A stretch of 64,000 bases of DNA from Sphaerisporangium aureirubrum (GTDB taxonomy: Bacteria > Actinomycetota > Actinomycetes > Streptosporangiales > Streptosporangiaceae), in the NCBI RefSeq assembly GCF_042658925.1, contig NZ_JBHSRF010000032.1, positions 27,589 through 91,588 on the forward strand. The letters run 5' to 3'. The notes below the pieces were generated by a model. That model saw only the letters and a program-made list of their open reading frames with translations, was not told the origin of the DNA and ran no database searches. This document shows positions 34,436 through 42,588 of the stretch, in pieces. Within the stretch, counting starts at the first letter, position 1. Each line of letters starts with the position of its first letter. The position numbers were made by a program, and so were the translations under genes.

Positions 34436-34975
34436 GTGATCACCCCCGTCACGCATCTGGACGAGTTCCGCGCCCACACGTCGCGAATCAGTCGCCGGTC
34501 CCGTTGGCTGGAACGCCAGGGATCGCTGCGGCGTGGCCGGGCGATGCATCTGATCGACATCGAGAATCTTGTCGGCTCTGCCCGCCCAACGAGCTGCGAG
34601 GTCCGGGAGGTCATGACGATCTATGAATCGCTAGTCCCCATAGGAGCAAGGGACCATCACGTCGTGGCCGTCAACCACACCGCTCTTCTGACGGTGGGGA
34701 TCGCGTTCCGCGGCGTGCGTCTGCTCGCGCGCTCCGGTCCCGACGGCGCCGATCGGGCACTGGTAGAGGCGGCGTTCGAAGACCGCATCGACCTGCGGTT
34801 CGAGCGCGTGGTCATCGGCTCGGGCGACGCCTACTTCACCCGTCTCGCCGCCTGGCTCACCCAAGCCGGTCTACAGGTGACGGTCGCCTCCCGTCGCCGC
34901 TCCCTCAGCCGCCACCTGGCCGACGCCACCCCTGACGTCATCTGCCTCGAACCACACGCCATTCACGCCGCCTGA
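34436..34975 (+). CDS. NYN-domain (PIN-like) protein
   Basis: This 179-residue protein carries the NYN/PIN-like nuclease signature: HLIDIENLVGS near the start of the domain with the first acidic pair, a central VVAVNHTA strand, and IGSGDAYFTRLAAWL with a late conserved Asp. NYN proteins cut RNA with a metal-dependent acidic centre; some are defence or toxin RNases. The GTG at 34436 has AAAGGA eight bases upstream; an in-frame GTG at 34403 is too close to its GGAGG. It stands alone, followed by a strong hairpin. The basic N-terminal stretch (SRISRRSRWLERQGSLRRGR) may bind RNA. Confidence 0.7.
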   Translation: MITPVTHLDEFRAHTSRISRRSRWLERQGSLRRGRAMHLIDIENLVGSARPTSCEVREVMTIYESLVPIGARDHHVVAVNHTALLTVGIAFRGVRLLARSGPDGADRALVEAAFEDRIDLRFERVVIGSGDAYFTRLAAWLTQAGLQVTVASRRRSLSRHLADATPDVICLEPHAIHAA

Positions 34976-34983
34976 CACACCGG

Positions 34984-35020
34984 CACCGGGTGCCGCCGGG
35001 ACTGTCGGCGGCACCCGGTG
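34984..35020. terminator. Strong GC hairpin after the NYN gene
   Basis: A perfect 15-bp stem, CACCGGGTGCCGCCG (34984-34998) with its complement at 35006-35020, closes a 7-base loop nine bases after the stop of the NYN gene. It separates this gene from the SNF2 helicase at 35121. No T-tract follows beyond TT. Confidence 0.85.
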
Positions 35021-35120
35021 TTGCGGATTCACAACAAGATGCCCCTCCCCCCGCTTCACGCAGCCCAACCGAAGGGCCTGCGCGTCTAAAGACGACCTAA
35101 TCACCTGAAGCGGAGCTGCC

Positions 35121-38100
35121 ATGGCGGAAGACGACCTGCGCTACCGACCCTCGACTCGGGAGCTGGACTGGCTGAAGGAGTTCCGCCCCCAGTCCTGCCT
35201 GGTGGTAGGCAACCCACCGAACGGCACCCGGGGTGCCCTGAAGGCCGTCGCCCCCGACGTACGTAGCATCCGGCACACCCCGAAGACCACAGGGCTACAC
35301 CGCGGCGTCTACGCCGTTGAGAGCGATGGAGCATGGCACGCCATCGTGGTCCTCGCGGGAAGGGACCCGGTTTCGGCGGAGAGCGACCGGCGCCGCTACA
35401 TCGAGGACGGACACCTGCTGGCCGCCTGGGCCGTCCAGCAGCGGGAGTGGGAGGGGGCACCGCGGCTCGCGGGTGACCCCAGATTCGGCATCGGCGAGAT
35501 GGTCCGGCCCAAAGGGATCAGCGCGGTCGGTTCCGTCAGCGGGGTCAGAGCGGTGAGCGGCGGTCACCTGTACGAGGTCGACATCCGGGGTGAGGTGAAG
35601 AGCTTCACGGAAAAGGCTCTCGTGCGGGTCGAGGGAGACCCCAGCAAGCCGGCGTTCTGGCTCTCACAGTCTCCCGCGAACGCGGACGGGCTGTCGATGA
35701 CGCTCACGTGGACCAAGCTCGAACATCCGCTGACCGACACGCTCTACTCCTTCGCGTCGAGCAAGACGGTGTTCCGGGCCTACCAGTTCAAGCCAGTGCT
35801 CAAGATCCTCACCGGCTCCTCCGGACGGATCCTGGTCGCCGACGAGGTGGGACTGGGCAAGACGATCGAAGCTGGACTGATATGGAGTGAACTCGAGCAG
35901 CGCCGCAGGCTCGACCGCGTCCTGGTGGTCGCCCCGTCGGTGCTCAGATATAAGTGGCAGGCGGAGATGCGGCGACGCTTCGACCGCGAACTCGAGCTCC
36001 TGAAGCCATCCCATCTGGAGGCCTTCGCGGAGAGCTGGGAGCGGGGAGACCAGCCGCCTCTGCGAGGCGTCATCTCCCTGGAGTCCCTTCGCGGAGCCGA
36101 CAGGGTGCTTTCCCAGCTCACCACCGTACAGCCGCGCTTCGACCTCGTCATCATCGACGAGGCGCACTACATGCGTAACCACGAGAGTAAATCTCACGCG
36201 CTCGGGCAACTTCTGTCCGACTGGACGGACTATCTCGTTCTGCTGTCCGCGACCCCGCTCAACCTCGGGAACGACGATCTGTACAACCTGATGGGCCTGC
36301 TCGATCCTGAGCATTTCAACGACCGAAGCACCTTCGAGGGCCAGCTCCGCCCGAACGAGATCCTCAACGGGGTGGCGAGGTCACTCCTGTCCAACAAAGA
36401 ACCGCGGACGCTGCTCACCGACCTCGATCGGTTGAATGGCCTGCCTTTTGGACGCGACATCACCGACCGGCCGGACTACGCGCTGCTGCGCGGCCTGATC
36501 GACGTGGACCGAGCGCTCACGCACGAGGAGAAGGCGCGAGCGCGACGCTATCTCACCGATCTGAACGTTCTCAGCGGCGTGCTCACCCGCACCCGCAAGG
36601 CCGACGTACCAGACCAGAAGGCGGTCCGTGAGCCACGGAACATTGACGTGCGGTGGACCACTGAAGAGAGCGACTACTACGAGGCGGTCTACAAGTGGGC
36701 CTGGGAACGTGCGTCCCACATGGGCGTTCCACCCGGTTTCGTCATGCAAATGCCTCTCCGGCAGGCGGCCAGTTGCATCCCAGCGTCTCAGGCGGTGTTG
36801 CGGCGACACGACCCGAGTCTGTTCGGCGCGGAGATCGACGACATCGACGAAGAGGACCAGGACGATGTCGACCTCCACGGCTTACTGGAGTACTCGGCAC
36901 GACTCACGCCGGTACGGGTCGACACCAAGTACGCCTGCCTCCTGGAGGAGCTCGAGAATCTCCGTACCCGCGGCATCGGTCAGATGATGATCTTTTCCTT
37001 CTTCCGCGGCACCCTCTCGTATCTGGAGCGACGGCTCAGCGAACACTTCACCGTCGCCAAGATGGACGGCAGCGTGGACCCCGAGGACCGCGAAGTGATC
37101 ATGAGGGACTTCCGGGACGGCGCCTTCGAGATCCTGCTACTGAGCGAGGTGGGATCCGAGGGCCTCGACTTCGAGTTCTGCAACGTCCTCGTCAACTACG
37201 ACCTGCCCTGGAACCCGATGAGGGTGGAGCAGCGGATCGGCCGTCTCGACCGATTCGGCCAGCAGCACGAGAAGATCTTCATTTACAACATGCGCGTGCC
37301 CGGCACGATCGAGACCGATATCTTCCAACGGCTCTACGACCGCATCGGCATCTTCCAAAACTCGGTCGGGGAGCTGGAGCCGATTCTCCGGGACAACTAC
37401 TCGAGGCTCCTCGATCCCACGCTCAGCGCCGAGCAGAAGGAGGAGCAGATCGAGCGCATTGCCGTCGCGGCCCGGCAGCGCGACCACGACGCCGAGGAAC
37501 TCCAGGCTTCCCGATCTCTGCTGTCAGGCCTGGACAGCCTTCTCGTGGAGGGCTTCACGGCAAATGGCCCCGGTAACGGCCGCTTCGTCGGCGCATCCGA
37601 GATCCGAAGGGTGATCGACGAACTCTTCCGCAGATACGGTGCACGACGCACCGAGCCGGATGATCGGGGAATCTTCCACATCATCGGTTCGGCGCGGCTC
37701 GCTGCCAGACTGCGGTCGAGCACCATGGAGGCCACCGGCACCAGATACTCCGTCCACAAGCTGGCCGCGTGCCTTCAGGACGGCACTCGCATCGCGTGCA
37801 CCTTCGAGCCGGAGACCGCCAGCAAGTACGACACGGACCTGCTCTCGGCCCGGCATCCGCTGGTCAAGCTGGCTCTGGCCGTGTTGCGCCAGGAGAACCT
37901 CGCCCTGCCACGGTTCGGCTCGGTAACCGTTCCCGGCCTGTCCGCGGGGAGCCGCTATCTGATGACCGTCGACCTGGCCGAGTCCGGTGGCCTGCGGCCA
38001 CAGCTGGAGCTCTGGGTCACGGCGATCGACCCCGAAACGTACGAGGTGTCCGAGGAAGCGGGAGAAGCACTACTCGGTGCACTGGCCGAGGGCACCATGG

Positions 38101-38513
38101 GCGACGGCGAACCCATCGTGCCGAAAAATCTGCACGATGTCTGGGAAGCGGCCAAGGACCACGCCGCCGAGAGGTTGATCACGACCGAAGGGACCCGCCA
38201 GCAGGAGAATGAGGCGCTCGTCGACGGACGCATCCGTGCCAGGGAGAGCACCATCGACCTGCAGATCCACAAGAGCCTGGACCTGTTGCGGGTGCTGATG
38301 GACGCCGGCATCCGCCGCCTGCACGAGGGACGTCTGCGCAACCTGCGAGCGGACCGTCAGGCCGTCCGGGACGGGCTGAGCGGCCACAAGGCACTCAGCG
38401 TCTCCCTGACCCCGGTAGCGGTCGCCCTGGTCACCGCCCGGGCGGAGCCCAGTCCTTCTGCGCGTATCCCCACTGGTCGTCGCCCCCTGAGTGCTTCTCC
38501 GGCACGCGATTGA
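35121..38513 (+). CDS. SNF2/RapA-type helicase
   Basis: This 1130-residue SF2 translocase has an N-terminal ~200 residues of unknown fold, then Walker A DEVGLGKTIEAG near 240, DEAHYM near 345, LLSATPLNLG, helicase-C MIFSFFRGTLSYLERRL, and motif VI EQRIGRLDRFGQ near 705. The C-terminal ~350 residues are helical and may contact partners. It is related to DrmD but distinct. The gene runs toward the Hsp70 gene, and the two overlap tail to tail by 83 bp. Its position beside the Hsp70 and GrpE-like genes and 8 kb from the pPIWI-RE cassette suggests, but does not prove, that it belongs to the same defence unit. ATG at 35121 has CGGAG upstream. Confidence 0.83.
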   Translation: MAEDDLRYRPSTRELDWLKEFRPQSCLVVGNPPNGTRGALKAVAPDVRSIRHTPKTTGLHRGVYAVESDGAWHAIVVLAGRDPVSAESDRRRYIEDGHLLAAWAVQQREWEGAPRLAGDPRFGIGEMVRPKGISAVGSVSGVRAVSGGHLYEVDIRGEVKSFTEKALVRVEGDPSKPAFWLSQSPANADGLSMTLTWTKLEHPLTDTLYSFASSKTVFRAYQFKPVLKILTGSSGRILVADEVGLGKTIEAGLIWSELEQRRRLDRVLVVAPSVLRYKWQAEMRRRFDRELELLKPSHLEAFAESWERGDQPPLRGVISLESLRGADRVLSQLTTVQPRFDLVIIDEAHYMRNHESKSHALGQLLSDWTDYLVLLSATPLNLGNDDLYNLMGLLDPEHFNDRSTFEGQLRPNEILNGVARSLLSNKEPRTLLTDLDRLNGLPFGRDITDRPDYALLRGLIDVDRALTHEEKARARRYLTDLNVLSGVLTRTRKADVPDQKAVREPRNIDVRWTTEESDYYEAVYKWAWERASHMGVPPGFVMQMPLRQAASCIPASQAVLRRHDPSLFGAEIDDIDEEDQDDVDLHGLLEYSARLTPVRVDTKYACLLEELENLRTRGIGQMMIFSFFRGTLSYLERRLSEHFTVAKMDGSVDPEDREVIMRDFRDGAFEILLLSEVGSEGLDFEFCNVLVNYDLPWNPMRVEQRIGRLDRFGQQHEKIFIYNMRVPGTIETDIFQRLYDRIGIFQNSVGELEPILRDNYSRLLDPTLSAEQKEEQIERIAVAARQRDHDAEELQASRSLLSGLDSLLVEGFTANGPGNGRFVGASEIRRVIDELFRRYGARRTEPDDRGIFHIIGSARLAARLRSSTMEATGTRYSVHKLAACLQDGTRIACTFEPETASKYDTDLLSARHPLVKLALAVLRQENLALPRFGSVTVPGLSAGSRYLMTVDLAESGGLRPQLELWVTAIDPETYEVSEEAGEALLGALAEGTMGDGEPIVPKNLHDVWEAAKDHAAERLITTEGTRQQENEALVDGRIRARESTIDLQIHKSLDLLRVLMDAGIRRLHEGRLRNLRADRQAVRDGLSGHKALSVSLTPVAVALVTARAEPSPSARIPTGRRPLSASPARD

Positions 38514-40089
38514 GCACCAGTTCAGCGAAGTCGCGTCCGCGGATGACCGGCCAGCGGTCCACACGGATGTACTGGCTGTGGCCGGATCCGTCCTTGATGA
38601 TGATCCGGCCATCGCTGTACATCCTGAACAGCACCTGGTCACCGAACCGGAGCGGCAGACCGTCGACCAGCTTTCCGTCAAGTCTCATGCGCACGTATTC
38701 GCCGGAGATCGACCGAACGCGGAGGCGTCCTGCCCCCCGGCTCGGGGCGGGAAAGTCCCGTCCACACTTTTCGTAATACAGGGAGCTCAGCACCCACGCC
38801 TGCCACCCCTCATAGAGGGGTGTGTGCGCCGCATAGAGGGTCTCCTGGCGCGGCCTGCCAGCCTCCTCCCATTCGACCACGAAGTCGAAGCCCGGCCGGT
38901 GCAGGTTGAGCCTCTCGTAATCCGACGTGTTCGCGAGTCCGGCGACGATCGCCTCGTCCGCGGGGACTCCCACGCTGTCGAATACCTGGGCCTGGGGGAA
39001 CAGGCCACCTATTCTCCTGGCCACATAGGGGACACGGCTCATGCCGCCGACCAGAACGACATAGTCGATCTCCCACGCGAGCTTCACCGGGGACAGCGCA
39101 CGCAGCTCGACGGGCGAGTGTCTGCCCGCCTCGCCGTTGCGCCTGAGCGCCTGCTCGGTCATCTTCGCCTCGCGGACGGCCGCCCAGACGAGCCGCTCCG
39201 CGACGTCCATCTGCGGGCTGAAAGCCTCTTCCAACTGTTCCCGGAGGTAGGTGAGCACCGGAAGCCGTCCCATGCCGCGGAACACGATCTGGTACCGGTC
39301 CACCTCCGAAAGCCGGATCTTGGCTTCCCGTGCCTCTCTCAGCAGCACGGCTTTCGCCCGTTCGGGATAGGGCATGTCGTCGAGGTGGAAACCCCGGCTC
39401 GCGAGCTCGTCACCGAACGTCCGCGCGATGGCCGTATCGAGCGTGTCACCCGCCTGGGAGGTGCCGACGGCCGAGAGTACCGAGATCTCGGGGTTCGCCC
39501 CTCCCACGATGTCGAGCACGGCGATGTCAAGGGTGCCGCCGCCCATGTCGAAGACGAGCAGCCTTCCTTCCGGCCGCTCGTTGTACCGGAGGAATCTGTC
39601 GTTGACCCAGGCCACGCCCGCCGCGATGGGTTCGTCGATGAGCGCGGATCCGGCGACCGGCATGCCCGCCTTCTCGGCCAGTCTCACGAGACGTGTTCGC
39701 TGCTCTCCGGTCCACATGGCCGGACAGCCGAGGCGGAACTCCTGTCCGGTGTCGAGTGGATGCCCGGCCGTCGCGGCACGCTTGGCGATCTCGGCGAGGA
39801 CGGCCACGATGACCTCGTCGGGGTCCACCTGTCTGCCACCGGCCGAGACCGTCTCCTGGTTTTCGGTGATCGCGCGTTTCACCGAGCGTATGACATGGTC
39901 GGGTCCCAGATCATCGGCGTCCTCACCCACCAGCAAGGAGGGACCGCGGTACCCTGCGAGCGAGGGAAGCCAGGGTGTGCTGCGGCCCAGCGGAACGATC
40001 TCGACGGGCAGCCTGCCTGTTTGCTCCGCGACGAGCGAGGTCGATGTTCCGAAATCGACACCGATCGCGCGTTGTACCGTTCCCGCCAC
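38431..40089 (-). CDS. Hsp70/DnaK-family chaperone ATPase
   Basis: The 552-residue protein has the actin-like ATPase of Hsp70: phosphate 1 motif IGVDFGTSTS (9-18), phosphate 2 FDMGGGTLDIAV near 181, and the adenosine motif VVLVGGMSRVP near 343. The canonical DnaK substrate domain is missing and replaced by ~190 divergent residues, so this is a specialised Hsp70 rather than housekeeping DnaK. The frame extends upstream, but the GTG at 40089 has GGAGG seven bases before it and starts just ahead of the ATPase motif. The gene downstream of the divergent spacer, on the same strand, encodes a GrpE-like tail, so the two may form an ATPase-exchange-factor pair. Its 3' end overlaps the SNF2 gene. Confidence 0.85.
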   Translation of the reverse strand: MAGTVQRAIGVDFGTSTSLVAEQTGRLPVEIVPLGRSTPWLPSLAGYRGPSLLVGEDADDLGPDHVIRSVKRAITENQETVSAGGRQVDPDEVIVAVLAEIAKRAATAGHPLDTGQEFRLGCPAMWTGEQRTRLVRLAEKAGMPVAGSALIDEPIAAGVAWVNDRFLRYNERPEGRLLVFDMGGGTLDIAVLDIVGGANPEISVLSAVGTSQAGDTLDTAIARTFGDELASRGFHLDDMPYPERAKAVLLREAREAKIRLSEVDRYQIVFRGMGRLPVLTYLREQLEEAFSPQMDVAERLVWAAVREAKMTEQALRRNGEAGRHSPVELRALSPVKLAWEIDYVVLVGGMSRVPYVARRIGGLFPQAQVFDSVGVPADEAIVAGLANTSDYERLNLHRPGFDFVVEWEEAGRPRQETLYAAHTPLYEGWQAWVLSSLYYEKCGRDFPAPSRGAGRLRVRSISGEYVRMRLDGKLVDGLPLRFGDQVLFRMYSDGRIIIKDGSGHSQYIRVDRWPVIRGRDFAELVLNRVPEKHSGGDDQWGYAQKDWAPPGR

Positions 40090-40231
40090 CGGTCCACCTC
40101 CAGTGCTGACGCCTACGGAATACGTCGAGAACCGGCGTGTCCCCAAAGCCAGATTCAGGACTGGGTGAACAAGCTAGAGGGTACGAGTGACAATTTGATT
40201 ACTGGCGAGAATTTATCGACGTATGTCGCTT

Positions 40232-42430
40232 TTAGGTAGGCTCAATGAGTGCCTTCTGCAGGAGCACTTCCTCATCGGAGGAAGACCAGCGATAACCGGG
40301 ACGCATTACCCTCACCCGCGTACCGAGCTCAGGAAATCCCACCAAGGGCTCGTGCAGGGCTGGATCGAAGGCGGCTGCGTCACCGACCCGGCCGATCGGT
40401 TCCAGTCCTTGGCCTCCGACCAGGCCGTGCACCCGCTCCACGACGAGATCGGGATCCGTCCCGCCGGCGGACAGTTCCTCGATCTCCGCCGCGAGGTCGG
40501 CCAGGGCACGGATCACGTCTATCTTGACTTGTCGCTCCTGGGCACCGCGCAACGCTATGGCGTGCCCATGGGCGCCCCGCAGGTCCTGTTCCAAGCGCGC
40601 GCACCGCTCCTCCAGCTCCCCGGCCCGGCGCTCGGCCGCCTCGGCCAGATCGATCGCGGCTCTGGCTTCATCCGCGGCCCTGCTGAGCTCACGGCGCATG
40701 ACCTCAAGGCGCGCACGGCCACTCAGAGCGTCTGCCCACCCTTCCACGACCAGATCTTGAGTCGCCACCCGCCGGAAGGCGTCGGCGACGGAAGGCGCCG
40801 GAAGATGCTCGGCGAGCACCGCCGGAAGGCCGAGGAAGATGCTCAATCTCGTGCGCGTCGTAACATCAGCCAGTTCCCTTACGAGGAGGGGCCCGACGAT
40901 CCTGCCGATGACCGTGGGACATGATAGGAGCTGCCGGAGAGCGCCTTGGGCGCACCCACTGAGATCTTGCACCGTCACCCCACTCCACCACCGGTCCTCG
41001 GCGATGTCATCGGGGCTCAGTCTGCCGACAGCCGCCATGAGAGCCGCACGGCCGCCGTTGTCGGTCAGGGGCAACGGGCGCACGACGCGTGCGAGCAGAG
41101 CCATGTCGACGGGGCCGCTCAGCGGCTTCCGGAGCACCCTGGCGAACAAGTGACCGGCCACGTCCAAGGCTTCGAGTTCGGACTTCTGCGGATCCGCCGA
41201 CAGGTGGAGCGCCAACTCCGCGATGGTGGACGGCACCACGTCCGGCAGTCGCAGAGAGGAGGCGACGCGCCTCATCAGCCATGCGGCGGCGACGCGCATA
41301 GATGGCAGGGGTTTGGGAGCCTTGCGGAGTTCCTCCGTCGCCGACCGTACGATCGCGTCGAGGACCGCGGGACCAAGACGGTCCAGAACCTCCTGCGTGT
41401 CGAGGGTGCCGAGCGGTCTGGGAGCGGCCAACAGGAGGGCCTGTATCAGCTGAAACTCTTGCCGGTCAGCGGTCGCCAGCAGGGTGTCGATCGCCGAGTC
41501 CTCGAGCTTCCCCAGCCCGATCCCCGCGCGCAGCGGCCTGCCCGCATACGACTCCAGGGGATCCGTCGGCTTGCCACCCAGCATCTCGGCCAGGGTCTCA
41601 CGTACAGACGGTGTCGAGACCAAGGGCGTGCTCGTATCGGGAGCAGGCATCCGCTTGGCGGAGACGTCTTGCCCGTGCATACGCCGGGATGGTGTCCGGG
41701 TGCTCGTCAATGAAGGGGAAGCCTCCGCCGACTGCACCGCTACATCCTTTTCGTCCTGGCCTTCGACCGGGAAGGAAACGTCGGCCTGAGCGATCTCTTC
41801 CGCCGATTCCGAAGAGGGGGCCTGCGCAACCTCACCGGCCTCCTTGTCGACCGCTGCCTCTTCAGCGGGCCCGGCCCATCGGTAGACACCCACTTTGCCG
41901 ATCTTTTGAACGTAGACGTCGGCCGACGCGGACAACTTGGGCTGTGCGGACTCCCATGCCTTATCGACAGCAACCTTCTCAAGACCTAGTTCGACGAGTT
42001 GTTCCTTGATCACCACGGCCTTGAGCGCTTTGCCGGACTCGCGCAGGAATTCGACGATGAAACCGAGCGGGTCAGCAGTGAATCGTTCGGCAAGCGCTGC
42101 GCGGTCCACAAGCGACCTATGGCGCAGCGTGCCGACGACCGCCAGGAGGGTCTGCGTACCGAGCCGTACATCCTCAACCGACCCGTCGTCATCCCAGCGC
42201 ACCGTGGCGACAGTGCCGCTACGGGACAGCACCGTACCCACTCGCGTCTTCTCATCGGTGTGCTGCGGCCTGCGTACCGCGACTTCGGCTCGATCCACGG
42301 CTGTTAACTGTAAAGCCACGTAGGCCACACCGTTGTTGCCAAGAGTGAAAGACAAAGGCGAGGCAACCCGACAGCGGTAGCACCGCCCGGCCTTGGGGCG
42401 CCTCTTCACACGCTGCCGATTCGCACACAT
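40232..42430 (-). CDS. Protein with a GrpE-like C-terminal domain, probable partner of the Hsp70
   Basis: This 732-residue protein has no full-length family I recognise. The last ~130 residues look like GrpE: a long coiled-coil (about 590-660, AIDLAEAAERRAGELEERC onward), then DPALHEPLVGFPELGTRV and VMRPGYRW...VLLQKALIEP, matching the beta-domain of nucleotide exchange factors. The central part is helical and Leu-rich. A CYRC pair sits near the N-terminus (17-20). It lies upstream of the Hsp70 on the same strand, which supports a partner role. The ATG at 42430 is only 8 bases from a shared 23-bp element, so the true start could be a later GTG. Function outside the GrpE-like tail is unknown. 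Confidence 0.65.
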   Translation of the reverse strand: MCANRQRVKRRPKAGRCYRCRVASPLSFTLGNNGVAYVALQLTAVDRAEVAVRRPQHTDEKTRVGTVLSRSGTVATVRWDDDGSVEDVRLGTQTLLAVVGTLRHRSLVDRAALAERFTADPLGFIVEFLRESGKALKAVVIKEQLVELGLEKVAVDKAWESAQPKLSASADVYVQKIGKVGVYRWAGPAEEAAVDKEAGEVAQAPSSESAEEIAQADVSFPVEGQDEKDVAVQSAEASPSLTSTRTPSRRMHGQDVSAKRMPAPDTSTPLVSTPSVRETLAEMLGGKPTDPLESYAGRPLRAGIGLGKLEDSAIDTLLATADRQEFQLIQALLLAAPRPLGTLDTQEVLDRLGPAVLDAIVRSATEELRKAPKPLPSMRVAAAWLMRRVASSLRLPDVVPSTIAELALHLSADPQKSELEALDVAGHLFARVLRKPLSGPVDMALLARVVRPLPLTDNGGRAALMAAVGRLSPDDIAEDRWWSGVTVQDLSGCAQGALRQLLSCPTVIGRIVGPLLVRELADVTTRTRLSIFLGLPAVLAEHLPAPSVADAFRRVATQDLVVEGWADALSGRARLEVMRRELSRAADEARAAIDLAEAAERRAGELEERCARLEQDLRGAHGHAIALRGAQERQVKIDVIRALADLAAEIEELSAGGTDPDLVVERVHGLVGGQGLEPIGRVGDAAAFDPALHEPLVGFPELGTRVRVMRPGYRWSSSDEEVLLQKALIEPT

Positions 42431-42437
42431 CCAGTAG

Positions 42438-42460
42438 CTCTGTGTACAAAGTCAAACGAT
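42438..42460 (-). promoter_or_regulatory. Shared 23-bp element, copy A
   Basis: On the minus strand this site reads ATCG, one variable base, TTGACT, one variable base, then TGTACACAGAG. Copy B at 46426-46448 matches at 21 of 23 positions. It lies in the divergent region between the GrpE-like gene and the first methyltransferase. TTGACT looks like a -35 box, but no well-placed -10 follows in both copies, so a regulator site is at least as likely. Confidence 0.65.
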
Positions 42461-42588
42461 GCCACTCGCATGCTGGCGGGGGCGCGCCCATCGCAGATAG
42501 CGTGAGGTCAGCGATCCGGACTCCGCGTCTCGCGGCCGGAACCGCGAAATCATCCCCAGCGTCGTGCAACGACCGTACAAGGAGTGCA

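Noticed and set aside
38491..40239. 582-codon open frame antisense to the Hsp70 gene
   Set aside because: No recognisable motif; the Hsp70 ATPase motifs are all on the minus strand.
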